Shown one piece after another: positions 51,136-61,423 of a stretch of DNA of 64,000 bases (position 1 is its first letter; every line of letters begins with the position of its first letter). The notes under the pieces are model-generated. The model was not told the origin of the DNA, ran no database searches, and saw only the letters and a list, made by a program, of their open reading frames with translations. Source of the DNA: Allobosea sp. Leaf344 (GTDB lineage Bacteria > Pseudomonadota > Alphaproteobacteria > Rhizobiales > Beijerinckiaceae). The translations under genes and the position numbers were made by a program. The stretch covers positions 213,514-277,513 of the forward strand of contig NZ_LMRT01000014.1 in assembly GCF_001426225.1 (NCBI RefSeq). Reading direction: 5' to 3'.

Positions 51136-52335
51136 TCATGCCGCGGGCAGGCAGGCCGGACCGATCGGCTCGAAGCTCTTATAGGTCAGGACGAACTCCT
51201 GATGACCCAGCGTCTCCGAGCGCGTCGCCCCACCGCTGGCGAGCCCGAGGACGAGGTCGCGGATCTCGCGGCCGACATCGTCGAGGCTGGCGCGGCCTTC
51301 CAGGATCCGGCCGGCATCGACGTCCATGTCGTCGGCCATGCGCCGATAGGTCTCGGGATTGGCGCAGATCTTGACGACGGGCGAGATCGCGGAGCCGACG
51401 ACCGAGCCGCGCCCGGTGACGAAGAGCACGCAATGCGCCCCGCAGGCGATGAGCTCGGCGATCTCGGCATTGTCGTTGATGTTGGGGAAACCGAAGCGGA
51501 CCTCGCCATCGGGCACGACGTCGAGCAGGTAGAGCCCGCCGCGCGGCGGGATGTCGCCGGGCTTCAACAGGCCCGAGATCGGCGAGGCGCCGGATTTGGC
51601 ATAGGCCCCCATCGATTTCTCCTCGATGGTGGAGAGGCCGCCCTCCGCATTGCCGGCGGCGAAGGAACCGTAGCCGAGCGTGGCGTAATAGCGCGCCGCC
51701 TTGGCGACGGCCCGCTCAAGCTCCAGCCCGAGCTCCGGCGTCAGCGCGCGCGCGGCCATGATGTGCTCGCAGCCGATCAGCTCCCCGGTCTCCTCGAAGA
51801 TGCAGGCCGCGCCTTCGGCGATCAGCAGGTCGAAGGCGCGCCCCGCGGCGGGGTTGCCGGTGATGCCGGAGGTGCCGTCCGAGCCGCCGCACACCGTCCC
51901 GACCACCAGTTCGGAGATCGCCATCGGCACCGTCTCCTGGTCGTCGAGCGAAAGCCGCTGCGACTCGACCCAGCTGCGCCCTTCGGCGATGGAGGCGCGG
52001 GTGCCGCCCGTGCCCTGGATGACCAGCGTCTTGACCGGCCTTCCGCTGGCCCGCACCGCCCGTTCCAGCGCATATTTGTTGAAGCTCTCGCAGCCGAGCG
52101 AGACCAGCAGCACCGCCCCGACATTCGGATGCGTGCACAGCCGCTCCAGCATGGTCTCGGCATAGCTGTTCGGATAGCAGCCGGGAAAGCCGATGACATG
52201 CACCCCATCCTCGCGCCAGGGCAGAGCGATCTCCCGCGCGACGTGATGGGCGCATTCCACGAGATAGGCGACCGCGACGGTGTTGCGGATGCCCTTGCGC
52301 CCGTCGGAGCGGAGATAGCCGCGCAATGCGCTCAT
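51136..52335 (-). CDS. UxaA-family sugar-acid dehydratase, large subunit
   Basis: This 399-residue protein matches the large domain of altronate/galactarate dehydratases: YLRSDGRKGIRNTVAVAYLVEC (about 7-28), GCYPNS, LLVSLGCESFN, QGTGGTRASI and the conserved VVGTVCGGSDGTSGITGNPAAG (about 144-165) with iron-binding cysteines. It needs the small SAF-domain subunit, whose gene overlaps its start by four bases. The exact sugar acid or hydroxyacid dehydrated is not known. Confidence 0.88.
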   Translation of the reverse strand: MSALRGYLRSDGRKGIRNTVAVAYLVECAHHVAREIALPWREDGVHVIGFPGCYPNSYAETMLERLCTHPNVGAVLLVSLGCESFNKYALERAVRASGRPVKTLVIQGTGGTRASIAEGRSWVESQRLSLDDQETVPMAISELVVGTVCGGSDGTSGITGNPAAGRAFDLLIAEGAACIFEETGELIGCEHIMAARALTPELGLELERAVAKAARYYATLGYGSFAAGNAEGGLSTIEEKSMGAYAKSGASPISGLLKPGDIPPRGGLYLLDVVPDGEVRFGFPNINDNAEIAELIACGAHCVLFVTGRGSVVGSAISPVVKICANPETYRRMADDMDVDAGRILEGRASLDDVGREIRDLVLGLASGGATRSETLGHQEFVLTYKSFEPIGPACLPAA

Positions 52336-52658
52336 GAACCGGCTCCCGGCTGGCGTTCGTCTTCGAGGTGATAGGTCGGGGTGTAGTCGCTGCGCAGGTT
52401 GTGGACATGGACATGCGCGCCGGCGGCGATCGCCTGCGTCGCCACGCCGATCGGCGCGCCGTATTTCAGAATCGTCTCGCCGGCGGCGATGGCGCGCCGC
52501 GCGATCTTGTGGGCGAGCGGCGCATCCCGGTCGAGCCTGGCGGCGCCGGCCCCCGTTTCGAGGGTTTCGCCCGCCGCCAGCCGCACCCGCGCCACGAAGA
52601 CGTTGTCGCGCGGATCGAGCAGGATCAGCCTGCCGTCATGCGTCTCAGAATTTGCCAT
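52332..52658 (-). CDS. UxaA-family dehydratase, small (SAF-domain) subunit
   Basis: This 108-residue protein is the N-terminal SAF domain of the altronase type: ILLDPRDNVFVARVRLAAGE, DAPLAHKIARRAIAAGETILKYG (about 45-67) and a C-terminal HVHVHNLRSDY (about 82-92) with metal-binding histidines. In many bacteria this domain is a separate small subunit as here. Its start overlaps the RraA-like gene by 14 bases and its stop overlaps the large-subunit gene by four. Confidence 0.86.
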   Translation of the reverse strand: MANSETHDGRLILLDPRDNVFVARVRLAAGETLETGAGAARLDRDAPLAHKIARRAIAAGETILKYGAPIGVATQAIAAGAHVHVHNLRSDYTPTYHLEDERQPGAGS

Positions 52659-53292
52659 ATTGCAGATAGGCCTGCTGCGGGTCGGTTCCGGCGAGGATCG
52701 CGGTGCGAACCCTGTTCTCGGTCGAGATCGCCGTCTCGGCCTTGTCCAGCACCTCATCGATGATCTCGGCCGGGATGCGCACCACCCCGTCGCGATCGCC
52801 CAGGATGTAATCGCCCGGCCTGATCCAGACCTCGCCGATCTTGACGGGTTCGTCGACTGATTTGGGCAGCCAGGCCCCGACGATGTCGCGCGGCGTATAG
52901 GCCTTGAAGAAGGCCTGGAACTCCATCTCGATCATGAATTCCGTGTCGCGCGACAGCCCGTCTATGACACAGCCGCGCACGCCCTTGTTCTTCAGCGTCT
53001 CGGCCGACAACTCGCCCATCAGCGCGATCTCGTCGGTGTTCGGCTGGCACACCCAGACATGCCCGGGTTTTGCCCGCGACAGCAGCCCGGTCCAGCCCAA
53101 AAGCGTCTCATGCGCGTCGAACTCGCCTGTCTTGCCTTCCACTGTGAAGGCCGGCCCGGCCAGCTTCTGCCCCGGCAGCAGCGGGCGCAGCGCCGGCGGC
53201 AGCGTGAAATCGGTCAGGCCCATGGCCCGCATCGTGTCGTGGATGATGCCGGTGTAGCAGCGTTCCAGGCGCTGCGTCAGCTCGTCGCTCAT
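52645..53292 (-). CDS. RraA-family protein (aldolase/demethylmenaquinone methyltransferase-like)
   Basis: This 215-residue protein has the RraA/HMG-aldolase fold: CYTGIIHDTMRAMG near the N-terminus, GPAFTVEG, MGELSAETLKNKGVRGCVIDGLSRD (about 92-116) with the Arg/Asp pair of the active site, and PGDYILGDRDGVVRIP (about 160-175). Despite the RraA name such proteins are often class II aldolases for 4-hydroxy-2-oxoacids. Its place in front of both UxaA subunits supports a retro-aldol step in sugar-acid breakdown. The ATG at 53292 follows GGAGGACGC. Confidence 0.83.
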   Translation of the reverse strand: MSDELTQRLERCYTGIIHDTMRAMGLTDFTLPPALRPLLPGQKLAGPAFTVEGKTGEFDAHETLLGWTGLLSRAKPGHVWVCQPNTDEIALMGELSAETLKNKGVRGCVIDGLSRDTEFMIEMEFQAFFKAYTPRDIVGAWLPKSVDEPVKIGEVWIRPGDYILGDRDGVVRIPAEIIDEVLDKAETAISTENRVRTAILAGTDPQQAYLQYGKF

Positions 53293-53418
53293 GCGTCCTC
53301 CAATGGCCACTCATAGCCGGGCCTTGACCGGCAGAGTGGCGAGCGCCGCCGCGCCGCGCAAGCCCGTTGCCGCCGCGCGGCCATGCGTTTCAATCGGTTA
53401 GACGGCGGGGTGCAGCGC

Positions 53419-54165
53419 TCAGCCGACCCGCTCCCAGCCCTGGGGCGTCAACCGCTCCTGCGGCGTGAAGCGGGATTTATAGGCCATCTTGGGCGACCCA
53501 TCGACCCAATAGCCGAGATAGACATAGGGCAGGCCGAGCTTGCGGGCCCGCGCGATGTGATCGAGCACCATGAACGTCCCGAGCGAGCGCAGTTCGAGGC
53601 CGGGATCATAGACCGAATAGACCATCGAGAGCCCGTCGCTCAGCGTGTCGGTCAGGGCCATCGCGAACAGGTCGCCCTGGCCGCGACCTGTGAAACCGCT
53701 ATCGGGGCCGCGGCGGCGATATTCGATCAGCGAGGTCTCGACATGCGTGTCCTCGACCATCATCGCGAAATCCAGCGCCGACATCGTCGCCATCCCGCCT
53801 TCCGGGTGGCGTTCGTCGAGATAGCTGCGGAACAGCGAATAATGCTCGGAGCGCGGCTGCGGCGGCAGGGCCTCGCCGATCAGGTCGCTGTTGCGCGTGG
53901 CGATCCGCCGGAAGCCGCGCGACAGCCTGAAATCATTCACGCAGACCCGTACGGACACGCAGGCGCGGCAACTCTCGCAGGCCGGGCGATAGGCAATGCT
54001 CTGGGAGCGGCGGAAACCGCCCTGGCTCAGCACGTCGTTGAGGTCGCGCGCCCGCGCTCCGACAAGATGGGTGAACACCTTGCGCTCCTCGCGCCCGGGC
54101 AGATAGGGGCACGTGGTCGGAGAGGTCAGGTAGAATTGCGGGGCATCCCGCAATGGGCGCGTCAC
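53419..54165 (-). CDS. bpt: Aspartate/glutamate leucyltransferase
   Basis: This 248-residue aminoacyl-tRNA-protein transferase adds leucine to proteins starting with Asp or Glu, marking them for ClpS-ClpAP degradation. [20 protein letters not shown] (about 14-33) and the Cys-rich [15 protein letters not shown] (about 59-73) are diagnostic, and [19 protein letters not shown] (about 212-230) closes the active site. The start is a GTG at 54165 with GGAG upstream; the codons before it are unlikely to be translated. Confidence 0.9.
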   Translation of the reverse strand: MTRPLRDAPQFYLTSPTTCPYLPGREERKVFTHLVGARARDLNDVLSQGGFRRSQSIAYRPACESCRACVSVRVCVNDFRLSRGFRRIATRNSDLIGEALPPQPRSEHYSLFRSYLDERHPEGGMATMSALDFAMMVEDTHVETSLIEYRRRGPDSGFTGRGQGDLFAMALTDTLSDGLSMVYSVYDPGLELRSLGTFMVLDHIARARKLGLPYVYLGYWVDGSPKMAYKSRFTPQERLTPQGWERVG

Positions 54166-54303
54166 GTTGGTCCGGCTCCGGCACAATCGATCGAGGCACA
54201 GTCTAGCAGCTGGGGCCCGGGCAACAAGCACGCGCGGCGCTTGACGGCGCGCAGTCGCCCGGACTCATGCCGGCGCGCCTGCCGCCCGCCGAACCTCGAG
54301 CCG

Positions 54304-54777
54304 TCACGCCCGCACGACGACGAGCCCGGTCAGCAGGTCATGGCCCATCCGCCGGTCGCTGCGGGCGAAGCCGATCAGGATGTCGATCGCCCACAGCCCG
54401 ACCGTGCTGGCAGCGACATAGAAGAGCAGCGCATGGACGGCCGCGGCGAGCCCGTCGGGCCGGCCGCCGGCGGCGGTTTCCACCTTCAGCCCCGCCATCC
54501 GCATCCCCAGCGTCGCCTGGCGCGGCCCGCCGACGGTCAGCGCGGCATAGCCGAGGCCGGTCGCGACGGTGGCGATCGGGATCAGCAGCCAGGTCGCGCC
54601 GAAGGTGACGATGCCGAGGATGCCGAGCAGCAGAACGATGGCGCCGCCCAGGAAGAACAGGATGACGATATCGCCGATCCAGGCGAAGAGCCGCGAGCCC
54701 AGCACGCCGCTGACATCCTGCAGGGGCCGCTGCTCGATCGGCGTGATCGGGCTCTGGCTGTAGCGCTGGTCGGTCAT
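54304..54777 (-). CDS. RDD-family membrane protein
   Basis: This 157-residue protein has three hydrophobic segments (about 28-52, 56-78, 115-138) and the RDD features: SRLFAWIGDIVILF near the start, TLGMRMAGLKV (about 93-103) and the C-terminal SDRRMGHDLLTGLVVV. RDD proteins may be small antiporters or membrane organisers. The ATG at 54777 has AGGA nine bases upstream; an in-frame ATG 18 bases earlier is possible. It lies 127 bp downstream of the threonine ammonia-lyase gene. Confidence 0.83.
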   Translation of the reverse strand: MTDQRYSQSPITPIEQRPLQDVSGVLGSRLFAWIGDIVILFFLGGAIVLLLGILGIVTFGATWLLIPIATVATGLGYAALTVGGPRQATLGMRMAGLKVETAAGGRPDGLAAAVHALLFYVAASTVGLWAIDILIGFARSDRRMGHDLLTGLVVVRA

Positions 54778-54904
54778 TCCCTTGGTTCCTGCCATCGTGT
54801 CCTTGGACGCTGCGCCTCTCGCGCGCGTTACCGGGCACAATGTTTGGTCGCCGCGTCGGTTCCGCAAGGTCCGTCGAGGTTTGCCCGTCAGGGACCTGTC
54901 GCCG

Positions 54905-56143
54905 TCAACCGGCCTCCTGCCCGCGCGGAAAGATCCGGTGCGGGGCGAAGCCCTGCTGGCGCAGCGCGGCCTCGATGGCGCGGGCATGGCTGTCGCTGCG
55001 GGTCTCCACCGTCACGTCGAGCGTCACGCCCTTGGCCGGCACGTCGAGAAACAGGCGGCCATGGCTGACCTCGAGGATATTCGCCCCTTCATCCCCCAGC
55101 AGGCTCGCCACCTTGCCGAGCAGCCCCGGCCGGTCGCTGGTGGTCAGGCGGAAGGAGACGATCCGCCCCTCGCGCTCCAGTTCGCGCACCATGATCGCGG
55201 CGAGCAGGCGGGTATCGATATTGCCGCCGCAGAGGATGAGGCCGACCTTGCGGCCGGCATAGCGGCCGGGCTGCTCGAGCATCGCGGCGAGCCCCGCCGC
55301 CCCCGCACCCTCGGCGAGCGTATGCTGCAGGCATGCATAGGCGTTGACCGCGCGCTCGATCAGATCCTCGCCCACCAGCACGATGTCGGAGACCAGCTGC
55401 GCCACGATCGGCAGGGTCTGCACCCCGACCGTCTTGACGGCGATGCCCTCGGCGAGCGTCGGCCCCCCGATCGGCAGATCGCCCTTGCTCACCGCATTGT
55501 GGAAGGAGGGGTAGAGCGCGGCCTCGACGCCGACGAGCTCGATCCCGGGCTTCAGCGCCTTGGCGGCGATCGCATTGCCGGCCATCAGCCCGCCGCCGCC
55601 CAGAGGGATGATCAGCACGTCGAGATCGGGCGCATCCTCCAGCATCTCGCGGGCGATCGTGCCTTGGCCCGCCATCACCGCGGGGTCGTCATAGGGGTGG
55701 ACGAAGACCAGCCCCTCCGCCTGCGCCAGCTCGCGGGCGCGCTCCGCCGATTCATACAGCGTCTCGCCATGCAGCACGACGCGGGCGCCATGGCCGCGGG
55801 TGTTCTCGACCTTCACCAGAGGCGTTGTCTCGGGCATCACGATCGTCGCCGGCACGTCGAAGCGGCGGGCATGATAGGCGACCGCCTGGGCGTGGTTGCC
55901 GGCCGACATCGCGATCACGCCGCGCTCGCGTTCCGCCGCATCCAGGGTCAGGAGCTTGTTGACCGCGCCGCGCTCCTTGAAGGAGGCGGTGGCCTGCATG
56001 TTCTCGTGCTTCACCAGCACGCTGGCACCGGTCAGCTCCGACAGGCGCGGCGCCGGCACCAGGGGCGTGCGCAGCACATGGCCGGCGATGCGCTCTGCCG
56101 CTGTCTCGATCGCGGCGAAATCGATGCTGAAGGGGACGCTCAT
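54905..56143 (-). CDS. ilvA: Threonine ammonia-lyase (dehydratase) with C-terminal ACT domain
   Basis: This 412-residue PLP enzyme turns threonine into 2-oxobutanoate and ammonia, feeding isoleucine synthesis or threonine breakdown. The PLP lysine is Lys56 in ASFKERGA, the phosphate-binding loop is PLGGGGLMAG (about 183-192), and the C-terminal ACT-type domain (about 325-405, TTSDRPGLLGKVASLLGDEGANI) would bind an allosteric amino acid. The single ACT repeat places it in the shorter form of the family. It lies 14 bp after a LivH-type permease fusion gene, suggesting joint expression. Confidence 0.93.
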   Translation of the reverse strand: MSVPFSIDFAAIETAAERIAGHVLRTPLVPAPRLSELTGASVLVKHENMQATASFKERGAVNKLLTLDAAERERGVIAMSAGNHAQAVAYHARRFDVPATIVMPETTPLVKVENTRGHGARVVLHGETLYESAERARELAQAEGLVFVHPYDDPAVMAGQGTIAREMLEDAPDLDVLIIPLGGGGLMAGNAIAAKALKPGIELVGVEAALYPSFHNAVSKGDLPIGGPTLAEGIAVKTVGVQTLPIVAQLVSDIVLVGEDLIERAVNAYACLQHTLAEGAGAAGLAAMLEQPGRYAGRKVGLILCGGNIDTRLLAAIMVRELEREGRIVSFRLTTSDRPGLLGKVASLLGDEGANILEVSHGRLFLDVPAKGVTLDVTVETRSDSHARAIEAALRQQGFAPHRIFPRGQEAG

Positions 56144-56157
56144 CGCGGCTGCTCCGG

Positions 56158-57489
56158 TCAAACCTGGCGCGGCGCCAGCGCGCCATCGCCGAAAAATCCG
56201 CCAGGCCGCAGAATCAGCACGATGGCGAGCAGAGAATAGACGGCGAGATCGCGCTGTTCGAGCGGCAGATACAGCGACCACAACACCTCGAACAGGGCGA
56301 TGGCGAGGCCTCCGAGCGCGGCGCCCGGCACCGAGCCGATGCCCCCGAGCACCGCCGCGACCAGCGCCTTCAACCCCAGCGAGAATCCGCCCGCAAAGCC
56401 CATCCCGCCATAGATGGCAGTGACGATCACGCCGGCGAGCCCGCAGGCCGCGCAGGCCAGGAGCAGCGCGAGATCGTGCACGCGCCTGGCATCGACGCCG
56501 AACAGAGACGCCGTCCGGGCATCGTCCGAGACGGCGCGCCAGGCCCGGCCGAACCCGCTGAACCGGATCAGCAGCACGAGCGCCAGCGCCAGCGTCAGCC
56601 CCAGCAGGGCGAGGCCGAGCGCCAGCGGCGTCACGGTCACCACGAAACTGCCGGAATGGGCGACGCCGATCGGATCGTTCAGCACGGGGGGCAGCCAGCG
56701 CAGCTCCGGACCCTGGACCAACCGCAGATATTCCGAGAGCGCGATCGCCAGCCCAATGGTGGCGATCAGCACCTGCTGGCCGCTCGCCCGCCGCAGCGGC
56801 CCCAGCACGTAGCGCCCCATGGCGAATCCATGCAGCGCCGCGACCCACAGCGCGACGATGACCGCCACCACCAGCCCGGCCACCGGTGTCGAGGCCGGCA
56901 GCGACAGCACCAGCGCCACGCCGACCACGGCCGCCAGCGCGCCGAGCGCCGCGAACTCCCCGAAGCTCAGGATGATCCGGCCGGTGAGCCCGTAGATCAG
57001 CGCATAGGAGGCGGCGAGCAGCGCATAGACGGCGGCGGAGGGCAGGGCGCTGAGGCCCTGCTGCAGCCCATAGGCGAGCCCGGCCGGCAGGCGCGGCAGG
57101 TCATCGATCTGCGTCGCGCCCGGATCGGGCGGCGGCTCGGCCCGGTTCTCGAGATAGAAGCGGCGCATCAGATAGAAGCTGGCGTCGCTCATCGGCTGCC
57201 CGTCGGAGGCGACGCCGACCAGCACGCCGCGCTGCATCCCGCCGCCATGGCCCTGGAACAGGCAGTCGAGCGTGCGGCTGCGCGCGAGCCCGCCGCGCTC
57301 CACGCGATAGGTGATGCGCAGCGTGTTGGGCACGGGCCCGCGGCCGCTGCCTTCGATGGTGATCTGCGCCCCGGGCGGGTTGAAGGGCAAAATGGCCTGC
57401 CGGCACAGCCGCTGCTGATCGGTGTCGAATCGTTCTCCGCAGCCGGCGAGGGCGAGCATGAGCAGGAGCGGGAACAGGAGGGCGCGCAT
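56158..57489 (-). CDS. LivH-type permease fused to an N-terminal lipoprotein-like domain
   Basis: This 443-residue protein begins with a lipoprotein signal, MRALLFPLLLMLALAGCGERF (lipobox LAGC, Cys17), then about 120 polar residues (IEGSGRGPVPNTLRITYRVERGG, YLMRRFYLENRAEPPPDPGA). A complete LivH-like permease follows from about residue 140 (VYALLAASYALIYGLTGRIILSFGEFAALGA; coupling segment FGRAWRAVSDDARTASLFGVDARRVH near 318-343). No LivM, ATPase or binding-protein genes are adjacent, so it must work with subunits from elsewhere or in another way. The threonine ammonia-lyase gene follows after 14 bp. Confidence 0.82.
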   Translation of the reverse strand: MRALLFPLLLMLALAGCGERFDTDQQRLCRQAILPFNPPGAQITIEGSGRGPVPNTLRITYRVERGGLARSRTLDCLFQGHGGGMQRGVLVGVASDGQPMSDASFYLMRRFYLENRAEPPPDPGATQIDDLPRLPAGLAYGLQQGLSALPSAAVYALLAASYALIYGLTGRIILSFGEFAALGALAAVVGVALVLSLPASTPVAGLVVAVIVALWVAALHGFAMGRYVLGPLRRASGQQVLIATIGLAIALSEYLRLVQGPELRWLPPVLNDPIGVAHSGSFVVTVTPLALGLALLGLTLALALVLLIRFSGFGRAWRAVSDDARTASLFGVDARRVHDLALLLACAACGLAGVIVTAIYGGMGFAGGFSLGLKALVAAVLGGIGSVPGAALGGLAIALFEVLWSLYLPLEQRDLAVYSLLAIVLILRPGGFFGDGALAPRQV

Positions 57490-57637
57490 CGCGCCGACCC
57501 TAGCGTCATAGCCGGGCGCTTGAACAGCGGCGACGCGCGACGGTGGCTGCGGATTCGGAAGGAGCGCCGACCTCCGGCCCCGCCGGCGCGGTTTGCCGCT
57601 CAGCGGGCTGCGGACGGGGCTATGGCGAGGGGCCGGA

Positions 57638-58744
<1,107 letters not shown>

Positions 58745-58863
58745 GCACATCGGAACGATTCCAAAACAGCACCGGTGGTCGCATGAGCGCCGCGCGCCTT
58801 GCGTTGACAAGCGCCGCCTCCGGCCTTCAGAACCGCCGCACGACTGCCGGATGACGGGACACC

Positions 58864-59919
58864 ATGGCTGCTGAAGCGGAAATCCTCTGTGAGACGCGCG
58901 GCGCCGCCGGCGTCGTCATCCTGAACCGGCCAAAGGCGCTGAACGCGCTGTCGCTCGGCATGGTGCGGGATCTGGCGAAGGCGCTCGATGCCTGGGAGCA
59001 CGACCCGCAGGTCACCCGAATCATCGTCTCCAGCGCCAGCGAGAAGGCGTTTTGCGCCGGGGGCGACATCAGGGCGCTGCACGATCTCGGGCGGGAGGGG
59101 CGGCATCGCGAGATGCTGGGCTTCTGGCGCGAGGAATACATCCTCAACACCCGGATCAAGCGCTATCCCAAGCCCTATGTCTCGCTGATCGACGGCATCG
59201 TCATGGGCGGCGGCGTCGGCATCTCGCTGCATGGCAGCCATCGCATCGCAGGGGATCGCTATCTCTTCGCCATGCCCGAGGTCGGCATCGGCTTCTTTCC
59301 CGATGTCGGCGCCACCCATGCGCTGCCGCGCCTGCCCGATGCCGCGGGCATCTATCTCGCGCTGACCGGGGACCGCGTCGGTCCGGCGGATGCGATCGCC
59401 CTCGGCCTCGCCACCCATGCCGTGCCGAGCGGACGCATGGCGGAGCTGGTCGATGCGCTGACCGGGCGCAGCGCGCTCGACGACATCCTCGCCGGCTTCA
59501 GCCAGCATGCGGGGCCGGGCAAGCTGGCGCCGGAGCGCGCGCTGATCGCCGAATGCTTCGGGCAGGCGACGCTGCCGGCGATCACGCAGCACCTGCGAAG
59601 CCATGCCGAGGCCGGCAACGCTTTCGCGGGCAAGCTGCTGCAGACCATCGCGGCGAAATCCCCGACCAGCGTCGCCATCGCCTTCGAGCAGATGCGGCGC
59701 GGCGCGAGCCTCTCCTTCGAGGAGGCGATGGCGCTCGAATTCCGGATCGTCTCGCGCATCGTCCGTGGCCATGATTTCTACGAGGGCGTGCGCGCGGTGG
59801 TGGTCGACAAGGACCACGCCCCGCAATGGCAGCCGGCCACGCCGGAGGCGGTCGATCCGGCCGATATCGCCGCCTATTTCGCGCCTCTCGGCGCCGACGC
59901 CCTGTTTCCGGAGCTCTGA
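58864..59919 (+). CDS. 3-hydroxyisobutyryl-CoA hydrolase-like enzyme (enoyl-CoA hydratase family)
   Basis: This 351-residue crotonase-fold protein matches the longer HIBCH group rather than the usual 260-residue hydratases. Its marks are KAFCAGGDIRALH (about 62-74, oxyanion hole), FWREEYILNTRIKRYPKPYVSLIDGIVMGGGVG (about 88-121) and FAMPEVGIGFFPDVGATHALPRL (about 137-159). In valine breakdown such enzymes release 3-hydroxyisobutyrate from its CoA ester. A small membrane protein gene follows after three bases. Confidence 0.88.
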   Translation: MAAEAEILCETRGAAGVVILNRPKALNALSLGMVRDLAKALDAWEHDPQVTRIIVSSASEKAFCAGGDIRALHDLGREGRHREMLGFWREEYILNTRIKRYPKPYVSLIDGIVMGGGVGISLHGSHRIAGDRYLFAMPEVGIGFFPDVGATHALPRLPDAAGIYLALTGDRVGPADAIALGLATHAVPSGRMAELVDALTGRSALDDILAGFSQHAGPGKLAPERALIAECFGQATLPAITQHLRSHAEAGNAFAGKLLQTIAAKSPTSVAIAFEQMRRGASLSFEEAMALEFRIVSRIVRGHDFYEGVRAVVVDKDHAPQWQPATPEAVDPADIAAYFAPLGADALFPEL

Positions 59920-59922
59920 GCC

Positions 59923-60366
59923 ATGCCGATGGGCGGCGATGGCGAGCCGATGGAGCGGATCGAGGGCACGCTGAGCGATGTCCGGGAAAAGCCGACGCGT
60001 TGGCGCCTGGTCCTGGTCTGGCTGCTGCGGCTGCTTTCCGTGATCTGGATGATCAAGGGGCTGATGGCCTGGAGCATCATCTTCGGCGTCGGCCCCGAGG
60101 CGGCGATCCCCTTCGAGAACCGGCTGCTCAGCTTCCAGGCCGTCACCGTCTATTTCGCGGTGATCGATCTCGTGGCCGCGGTCGGCCTCTGGCTGACCAG
60201 CACCTGGGGCGGGGTGCTCTGGCTGCTCGCCTGCATCAGCCAGCTCCTGCTCGGCTTCTTCTTCCCGCGGCTGCTGCCGCTCAGCCTGCCGCTGCTGGTC
60301 TCCTATGGCGGGCTGATCCTGGCCTATTTCGTCGCGACCTGGCTCGCGGAGGTCGAAAACGCCTGA
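59923..60366 (+). CDS. DUF6163 family membrane protein
   Basis: This 147-residue protein has four membrane segments (about 29-50, 66-86, 88-106, 112-134) and short charged ends. It matches the small DUF6163 proteins that, as I recall, sit in front of ldtR in several Hyphomicrobiales. The start at 59923 is three bases after the upstream stop; ATG at 59950 is an alternative. Function unknown, but the position suggests an envelope role. Confidence 0.75.
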   Translation: MPMGGDGEPMERIEGTLSDVREKPTRWRLVLVWLLRLLSVIWMIKGLMAWSIIFGVGPEAAIPFENRLLSFQAVTVYFAVIDLVAAVGLWLTSTWGGVLWLLACISQLLLGFFFPRLLPLSLPLLVSYGGLILAYFVATWLAEVENA

Positions 60367-60411
60367 GTGCGGATCGCTTCATTGCTGTGTTCAGCAGTAA
60401 CTAATGCTTTA

Positions 60412-60419
60412 GCTTAAGC
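60412..60419. promoter_or_regulatory. AT-rich palindrome in the ldtR promoter region
   Basis: GCTTAAGC, within TTTAGCTTAAGCGATTT, is a perfect 8-bp palindrome in an AT-rich stretch (60381-60500) upstream of ldtR. MarR-type regulators bind such dyads and often control their own gene. Confidence 0.3.
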
Positions 60420-60569
60420 GATTTCCGCTTCATCTTGGATTCACCCAAAGCAGGAAATCTCTCGTTCATCCTGATATTTAAACTCGTTTTCATGCGTTCC
60501 GCCTAGTGTCATTTTCAGAAGCGGACCGGGAGCCAATCCTGGCCGACCAGACAACAGGCAGGGTATACC

Positions 60570-61082
60570 ATGAAAGCGAGCACCAAGACTGCGGATGTTG
60601 CTGTATCCGAGGACGTTCAACTGCAGGTCAAGCCGCTCTACCTGGAGTCGCTGACTCTGGTCGAGCGGCTTCACCGCCGGCTGCTGGACGTCATCAAGGA
60701 CGAGTTCGAGCGTCGCAACCGCGACGATGTGAACAGCGTCCAGGCGCTGCTGCTCTACAATATCGGCGATGCCGAGCTGAGCGCCAGCGAGCTCAGGACG
60801 CGGGGCTATTATCTCGGCTCCAACGTCTCCTACAACGTCAAGAAGCTGGTCGAGCTCGGCTTCCTGCATCATGCCCGCTCCCGCATCGACCGTCGCTCGG
60901 TGCGCATCAGCCTGACCGAGAAGGGCCGGGAGGTGCACAATCTGGTGAAGGGCGTCTACGACAAGCATGTCCGCACCGTCGAACAGATCGGCGGCATCGC
61001 GGCCGATGATTTCGAACGCATGAACAACGCGCTGCTCCGTCTGGAGCGCTTCTGGACCGACCAGATCCGCTTCAAACTCTGA
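60570..61082 (+). CDS. ldtR: MarR-family regulator LdtR
   Basis: This 170-residue winged-helix protein is close to LdtR of Liberibacter and Sinorhizobium, which controls an L,D-transpeptidase gene and cell-wall remodelling under osmotic stress. The core VQALLLYNIGDAELSASELRTRGYYLGSNVSYNVKKLVELGFL (about 51-93) is the DNA-binding region, with the wing in SRIDRRSVRISLTEKG. The L,D-transpeptidase gene lies 341 bp downstream, which fits the known pair. A strong 13-bp hairpin follows the stop. Confidence 0.87.
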   Translation: MKASTKTADVAVSEDVQLQVKPLYLESLTLVERLHRRLLDVIKDEFERRNRDDVNSVQALLLYNIGDAELSASELRTRGYYLGSNVSYNVKKLVELGFLHHARSRIDRRSVRISLTEKGREVHNLVKGVYDKHVRTVEQIGGIAADDFERMNNALLRLERFWTDQIRFKL

Positions 61083-61423
61083 GAGAAGCCGTCGCGACAG
61101 GCGGAGCTGCCCAGGAGCGGCTCCGCCTGCCGCCGTTTGCGGCCGGCACGCGCGCCGGCTCTTTCCGCATCCCGGACCGACGCCTCACAGGGGTCTTCGG
61201 CCCGCGGGCCGTTGCGGTTCTGCAACAGCGCCGCCCCAATCGCAGAGCCCGCCCGCCTCGGCGCCGCCGGCTGCGTCCATGCCTCAAAATCGCCGCTGTC
61301 ATCACGCGACGTTAACCGTGGTAGGGGAGTGATCGATCCGGATCGGCGCCCGCCCGGGGCGGCGCGCCCGTCATCACGTCGGCCGAATGACCCACGCCAG
61401 GGCGATGCGAGGAAGAGGATAAG
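61083..61423. other. 341-bp region between ldtR and the L,D-transpeptidase gene
   Basis: No gene is seen. It holds a 13-bp hairpin right after ldtR, a second GCCGGC-loop-GCCGGC hairpin followed by TCTTTCC (61142-61165), and presumably the promoter of the transpeptidase, for which I find no good -35/-10 pair. Confidence 0.6.
61098..61129 (+). terminator. Hairpin after ldtR
   Basis: CAGGCGGAGCTGC and GCGGCTCCGCCTG form a 13-bp stem with one G-U pair and a CCAGGA loop, starting 16 bases after the ldtR stop. No T tract follows directly, so it may stabilise the 3' end or end transcription with the help of the second hairpin. Confidence 0.55.

Noticed and set aside
58804..58832. Perfect TTGACA as a promoter of the 3-hydroxyisobutyryl-CoA hydrolase-like gene
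   Set aside because: The hexamer 17 bases downstream (TCAGAA) is a poor -10, so the match is probably chance.
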